Source: an uncultured Collinsella sp.
GTDB lineage: Bacteria; Actinomycetota; Coriobacteriia; Coriobacteriales; Coriobacteriaceae
Assembly: GCA_905211615.1 (NCBI GenBank)
Contig: CAJMBB010000068.1
Coordinates: forward strand, 1-10,120
Direction: 5' to 3'
Length of the DNA stretch: 10,120 nt
Shown here one piece after another: positions 6,111 to 10,120 of the stretch. The position numbers were made by a program, and so were the translations under genes. Below the pieces are notes generated by a model. That model worked only from the letters and a program-made list of their open reading frames with translations, had not been told where the DNA came from and did no database searches. The number at the start of each line of letters is the position of its first letter. The first letter of the stretch is position 1.

Positions 6111-8993
6111 ATGACGCTACTGTATTTCCTTACCCTGTTTCCGCTGGTACCGGCGCTGGGCATGTTGCTCGCGCGCGGTGACCGCGCCCGCGATGCGGTG
6201 GGGCTCATAGGCTCCGGCATTATTATGGCGGTGACAGTTGTAGTCGCCGTCATGTTTTTTGGCACGGGTCCGCAGAGCTTTGAGGTTGCCCCCGGCACCT
6301 CGCATGTGCTCTCGATCATCAGTTCCGTTATCGACGTCATCCTGTGCGCCGTCATCCTGTACAACGCGTACGAATATAGGAACGCGCTCACCACGGTGCT
6401 CGGCATAGTCCAGCTGGTGGGCTCGCTCGCCTTTGCAGCCATGACGCTGCCCGCGGCCGAAGCCGTCACGGCGACGCCGCTCTACTTGGATTACATGAGT
6501 GTGATCATGGTCCTCGCCGTCGGCATCGTCGGCAGCCTAATCTGCGTGTATGCCTTGGGTTATATGAAGGACTTCCAGGCCCATGACGAGCACGAGGCCG
6601 CGCTGCGCGGGCAGACCGCGCCCGACCGACGCCCGCAGTTCCTGGCGCTCATGTTCCTGTTCCTCTCGGCCATGTTCGTCATCGTGACGAGCGACAACCT
6701 TGAGTGGCTGTTCTGTGGCTGGGAAATCACCACCGTGTGCTCGTTCCTTATGATTGGCTACACGCGCACGCCCGAGGCCATTAAAAACGCCTTTACCCAG
6801 ATCATCCTTAACATGCTGGGCGGCATCGCGTTTTTGGCCGGACTCATGTACCTGCACGTTAACGGCATGCCGCTGACCATTTCGGGCATGATCGAGCTTT
6901 CCGGCGCTGGCACCGCGCAGTCCGCGCTGCTAGTGATGCCGGTCATTCTGCTGTCGCTCGCCGCCCTTACCAAGGCAGCGCAGATGCCGTTCCACACCTG
7001 GCTGCTCGGCGCCATGGTTGCCCCCACGCCCACGAGCGCCCTGCTGCACTCGTCCACCATGGTCAAGGCCGGCGTGTTTTTGATGGTCAAGCTGAGCCCG
7101 CTCTATGCCATCTATCCCGTGACCGGTTTTATGGTCACGAGTGTGGGTGCCATCACGTTTTTGCTCGCTGCCCTCATGGCCATCTCGCAAAGCAATGCCA
7201 AACGCGTGCTCGCGTACTCCACCATTTCCAACTTGGGCCTCATCAGTGCCTGCCTGGGCGTCGGCGCGCCCGAGGCCGTATGGGCGGCCATCTTCCTGAT
7301 CCTGTTCCATACGGTGGCAAAGTCGCTGCTGTTCCTGTGCGTGGGCACGGCCGAGCATCATATCGGCAGCCGCGATATCGAGGACATGGACGGTATGTTC
7401 AGCCGTATGCCGCACCTGACGCGTCTGATGATGCTGGGCATCATGGGCATGTTTGTGGCGCCGTTTGGCATGCTCGTGTCCAAGTGGGGTGCCCTGGTGG
7501 CGTTTGCGCAGACCGGCAACGTGCTTATGATCATGGTGCTGGCCTTTGGCTCGGCCGCGACGTTTTTCTTCTGGGGCAAGTGGCTTGCCAAGCTTTCGGG
7601 CGTCGACCCCACGGCTCAAAACGTGGAGGTCAATGTCCATAAGACCGAATGGATGGCGCTCAACACCATCGCCGCGCTGCTGATTCTGTGCTGCGTGGCG
7701 TTCCCGGTTATCTCGAGCGGTCTGGTGTCGCCCTACCTCGCCATGGTGTTTGGCCGCGTGCCGTACGTTATTGGCAAGGACGCCATGTATCTGATGGTGG
7801 TTATCGTGGCGTTTATCGCCGTGGTGCTGCTGACGTCGTTCCGCGTGAGCAATAAGCCGCACGTCAACGTGTACCTTTCGGGCGTGGGAACCGACAAATA
7901 TCGCCATTTCCGCGGCTCGATGGGACACGAGGTGAAGGCCGAAAAGCGCAATTGGTACTCGGAGGACGCCCTTGGCGAGAAGCGCATTGGCCCCGCGGGT
8001 AGCGTCGTGTGCTGCAGCATTATCTTGTTTGCGCTGCTGTGTTGCGCGTGGATTGGGCCCGAGCGGCTTGCCATGAGTGCGCCCTCGGTGCTGCGCGGCA
8101 AGTATTTCGAAGGTTCGGGCGTCGTGGGCATCTTTATTGGCACCGTGGTGTTTGCCCTGCTGGCGCCGCTTGTGGGCGGCCTGATCGACGGTCTTGACCG
8201 TAAGCTTTCGGCTCGCATGCAGGGCCGCGTGGGCCCGCGCTTGCTCCAGCCTTTCTACGACGTTGCCAAGCTGCTGCGCAAGGCCCCTGCCAGCGTAAAC
8301 ACCATGGACGACACCTATATGGCGTGCGCGCTCATCTTTACCGTGGTGGGCGGCGGCATCTTTGTGTCGGGCTCCAACACGCTGTTGTGCGCCTTTATGG
8401 TGACGCTCGCCGCGATCTTTGTGGTGCTGGCGTCCGCCTCGACGCAAAGCCCGTTTGCCCAGGTCGGCGCCGATCGCGAGCTGCTGCAGGTTATGAGTTA
8501 CGAGCCCGCCGTTCTGCTGATGAGCGTGGGCCTGTACCTTGCCACCGACAGCTTCGATTCCATTGCCGTGACGGGGCAGTCGGCCCCCATCATCGTGTAC
8601 AGTGCGCCCATTTTCCTCGCACTGCTCGCGGTGCTTACCATCAAGCTGCGCAAGTCGCCGTTCGATCTTTCGTACTCGCATCACGCGCATCAGGAGATCG
8701 TCCAGGGCGTCGCCACCGAGATGAGCGGCGGCACGCTGGCCAAGATGACCCTTATGCACTGGTGCGAGACCGTGCTGTTTTTGATGTGGGTGGGCATGTT
8801 CTTTGTCTGGGACAGCCCGGTGAGCTGGCTGGCCGCCCTGGTCGTGATGGCCGCGACGTACTTTGTCGAGGTCCTGATCGATAACACCTTCGCACGCAGC
8901 ACCTGGCGCAGCTGCTTTAAGCTCGGATGGGGCGTGGCGCTGGTGTTTGGCCTGCTCAACCTTATGCCCATCCTCGTCGACGTGTTTATTTAG
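6111..8993 (+). CDS. Ech-type hydrogenase membrane subunit, EchA-EchB fusion
   Basis: A 960-residue polytopic membrane protein joining two subunits that are normally separate. Residues 1 to about 640 are the antiporter-like subunit (EchA/NuoL/HyfB type). It carries the conserved membrane glutamate E205 in GWEITTVCS, lysine K288 in LTKAAQMPFH, and HTWLLGAMVAPTPTSALLH at 295-313. Residues from about 665 to 960 are the NuoH/EchB-like subunit that links the pump to the peripheral arm. This part has ARMQGRVGP at 701-709, ADRELLQVMSYEP at 787-799 with E790 and E798, and SPFDLSYSHHAHQEIVQG at 849-866. The HHAHQEIV variant points to Ech rather than respiratory complex I. An extra hydrophobic helix (about 631-649) precedes the joint. 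Typical separate lengths are about 640 and 290 residues, so almost nothing is missing. It heads the operon, and its stop overlaps the ribosome site of the next gene. Role: ion translocation coupled to ferredoxin-dependent H2 turnover. Confidence 0.9.
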   Translation: MTLLYFLTLFPLVPALGMLLARGDRARDAVGLIGSGIIMAVTVVVAVMFFGTGPQSFEVAPGTSHVLSIISSVIDVILCAVILYNAYEYRNALTTVLGIVQLVGSLAFAAMTLPAAEAVTATPLYLDYMSVIMVLAVGIVGSLICVYALGYMKDFQAHDEHEAALRGQTAPDRRPQFLALMFLFLSAMFVIVTSDNLEWLFCGWEITTVCSFLMIGYTRTPEAIKNAFTQIILNMLGGIAFLAGLMYLHVNGMPLTISGMIELSGAGTAQSALLVMPVILLSLAALTKAAQMPFHTWLLGAMVAPTPTSALLHSSTMVKAGVFLMVKLSPLYAIYPVTGFMVTSVGAITFLLAALMAISQSNAKRVLAYSTISNLGLISACLGVGAPEAVWAAIFLILFHTVAKSLLFLCVGTAEHHIGSRDIEDMDGMFSRMPHLTRLMMLGIMGMFVAPFGMLVSKWGALVAFAQTGNVLMIMVLAFGSAATFFFWGKWLAKLSGVDPTAQNVEVNVHKTEWMALNTIAALLILCCVAFPVISSGLVSPYLAMVFGRVPYVIGKDAMYLMVVIVAFIAVVLLTSFRVSNKPHVNVYLSGVGTDKYRHFRGSMGHEVKAEKRNWYSEDALGEKRIGPAGSVVCCSIILFALLCCAWIGPERLAMSAPSVLRGKYFEGSGVVGIFIGTVVFALLAPLVGGLIDGLDRKLSARMQGRVGPRLLQPFYDVAKLLRKAPASVNTMDDTYMACALIFTVVGGGIFVSGSNTLLCAFMVTLAAIFVVLASASTQSPFAQVGADRELLQVMSYEPAVLLMSVGLYLATDSFDSIAVTGQSAPIIVYSAPIFLALLAVLTIKLRKSPFDLSYSHHAHQEIVQGVATEMSGGTLAKMTLMHWCETVLFLMWVGMFFVWDSPVSWLAALVVMAATYFVEVLIDNTFARSTWRSCFKLGWGVALVFGLLNLMPILVDVFI

Positions 8994-9005
8994 GAGGCGG
9001 CATCC

Positions 9006-9572
9006 ATGGATCATAAAATGTCGCGCTCGCCGTGGGTTATTCATTACGACGGCTCGAGCTGCAACGGATGCGATATCGAGGTGCTGGCCTCGCTCACGCC
9101 GCTGTTCGATGCGGAGCGCTTTGGCGTGGTCAACACCGGCAACCCCAAGCATGCGGATATCTTTTTGGTGACGGGGTCGGTCAACGCTCAGAACCTGCCC
9201 GTCGTGCGCCAGATCTACAACCAGATGCTCGAGCCCAAGTGCGTGGTGGCCTGCGGTATCTGCGCGTGCTCGGGCGGCGTATTCCGCGATGCCTATAACG
9301 TGATCGGCGGCGTGGACCGCGCGATTCCCGTGGACGTGTACGCGCCCGGATGCGCCATTCGCCCCGAGACGGTGATCGATGCCATCGTGGAGGCGTGCGG
9401 CATTCTGGACCAGAAGGAGGCCGTGATGCGCGCCGGCGGCGATCCACTCACCGTGGGCGGTGCCGCTACCTGGGACGGTGGCGTTGAGCTGGGCGAGGAC
9501 GGGTTTGTGGCTGTTGCGGAGGCCGGCGACACGCCCGCTGGGACGTCCGCCGCTGCAAAGGAGGCCGAGTAA
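9006..9572 (+). CDS. echC: Ech-type hydrogenase small subunit (EchC/NuoB-like)
   Basis: A 188-residue peripheral subunit that should bind the 4Fe-4S cluster nearest the [NiFe] site and pass electrons between the large subunit and the ferredoxin-like subunit. The opening SPWVIHYDGSSCNGCDIE (8-25) closely follows EchC proteins. Candidate cluster ligands are C19 and C22 (C-x2-C), C86 in GICACSGG and C116 in PGC; group 4 small subunits use this set. There is no signal peptide, so it acts on the cytoplasmic face. The ATG at 9006 is preceded by AGGAGG (8992-8997), which overlaps the stop codon of the fusion gene with 8-nt spacing and implies coupled expression. The last 40 or so residues form a Gly/Ala/Glu-rich tail beyond the NuoB fold. 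HyfI/HycG proteins of formate hydrogenlyase are relatives, but the gene order A-B-C-D favours Ech. Confidence 0.9.
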   Translation: MDHKMSRSPWVIHYDGSSCNGCDIEVLASLTPLFDAERFGVVNTGNPKHADIFLVTGSVNAQNLPVVRQIYNQMLEPKCVVACGICACSGGVFRDAYNVIGGVDRAIPVDVYAPGCAIRPETVIDAIVEACGILDQKEAVMRAGGDPLTVGGAATWDGGVELGEDGFVAVAEAGDTPAGTSAAAKEAE

Positions 9573-10120
9573 TGCAAAAGGCAATCTATACCACCGTCGG
9601 GATCGATGAGCTGTTGCCGCATGTGCAGGCGCTCAAGGGCGTCGGCGCGCGCTTTGTGCAAATGCACGCCGAGCGCAACGTCGACGACGGCACGTATCGC
9701 TTGGTCTATACGTTTATCAACGTTCGTGCTGCTCAGGAACATATTGCGCAGGACGGCAGCTATGCGATCGAGAACCTGGTGGTTGAGGGAATTGATCGGT
9801 ACCAGGAGATTCCGTCCATCAGCTCGTACTATCCGGCGGTGTTCCCGTTTGAAAATGAGGCACACGACCTGTTCGGGCTTGCCATCACCGACATGCAGAT
9901 CGACTTTAAGGGCTTTTTCTACCAGGTCTCGACCGCTGAACCCATGAGCGTTATTGCGCCCGAGGTGAAGGCCGCGCGCGAGAAGGCCATGAAGGTCCGC
10001 GCGGCTGCCGAGGCCAAGGCGCGCAAGGCCGCTGCCGAGAAGGCCGCTGCGGGGGAGGGTGCCACGGGCGCTGGCGATGCCGCGGGTGCCGTTGCTCAGC
10101 CCGCTGCGGCTGCCGGCTCC
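9572..10120 (+). CDS. echD: Ech-type hydrogenase subunit EchD (NuoC-like), 3' end cut by window
   Basis: The start overlaps the echC stop in TAATG (9570-9574), so translation is likely coupled. 183 codons are open to the window end with no stop, so the gene is partial. The signature YYPAVFPFENEAHDLFGL (86-103) followed by DMQIDFKGFFY (107-117) is the NuoC/EchD core, the short 30-kDa-subunit relative that helps dock the large subunit to the membrane part. The core ends near residue 130, about the length of ordinary EchD proteins. From 131 onward there is a low-complexity tail rich in Ala, Lys and Glu (24 Ala in 53 residues), first helix-like and charged, then Gly/Ala-rich, and still running at the edge. 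Possibly the tail is a linker into a further domain such as EchE, which cannot be seen here. Confidence 0.88.
   Translation, partial: MQKAIYTTVGIDELLPHVQALKGVGARFVQMHAERNVDDGTYRLVYTFINVRAAQEHIAQDGSYAIENLVVEGIDRYQEIPSISSYYPAVFPFENEAHDLFGLAITDMQIDFKGFFYQVSTAEPMSVIAPEVKAAREKAMKVRAAAEAKARKAAAEKAAAGEGATGAGDAAGAVAQPAAAAGS

Noticed and set aside
6930..9584. Antisense open frame of 884 codons opposite the hydrogenase genes
   Set aside because: Same reason: very high His/Arg/Gly content, no motif, and it lies over genes with clear family signatures.

Overview
The window looks like chromosomal DNA from a high-GC, anaerobic, fermentative actinobacterium. A Coriobacteriia member such as Collinsella fits best. 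This is inferred from the strong G/C third-position bias, an Ech-type membrane hydrogenase operon, a type III pantothenate kinase, a large FMN/4Fe-4S/FAD reductase of gut-anaerobe type, and the style of the intergenic palindromes. No single marker in the window proves the genus.

Layout, left to right. (1) 1-1500 is an accessory segment. It opens with a hairpin, probably the terminator of a leftward gene outside the window. An AAA+/DUF4143-type ATPase gene follows, with two copies of a 43-bp AT-rich palindrome in front of it and a third just after its stop codon. (2) 1556-2329 on the minus strand is coaX (coenzyme A synthesis). Divergent from it is an initiator tRNA-Met gene (2526-2602) with a recognisable promoter and a strong terminator. 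(3) 2643-3054 is non-coding and holds a tandem array of three 57-nt palindromic units at 80-81-nt spacing. (4) 3055-5085 encodes an Old-Yellow-Enzyme-like reductase with an iron-sulfur cluster and an FAD/NAD(P) domain, followed by a strong terminator. (5) 5202-5525 is an AT-rich non-coding stretch leading into a small gene with two helix-turn-helix segments, like an IS3-family OrfA without its OrfB, which ends in its own terminator. (6) From 6111 to the window end runs a tightly packed rightward operon for an Ech-type energy-converting [NiFe] hydrogenase. It has a 960-residue fusion of the antiporter-like (EchA/NuoL) and NuoH-like (EchB) membrane subunits, then the EchC/NuoB-like small subunit, then an EchD/NuoC-like subunit cut by the window edge. 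The catalytic large subunit (EchE) and ferredoxin-like subunit (EchF) would be expected just downstream.

How the genes work together: the ech genes should form one complex that couples ferredoxin-linked proton reduction or H2 oxidation to ion movement across the membrane. coaX and the initiator tRNA are housekeeping. The reductase stands alone between its own terminator and the repeat array. The most unusual points are the single-chain EchA-EchB fusion, the Ala-rich tails on both soluble Ech subunits, the two unrelated palindrome families, and the non-standard active-site motif of the reductase.
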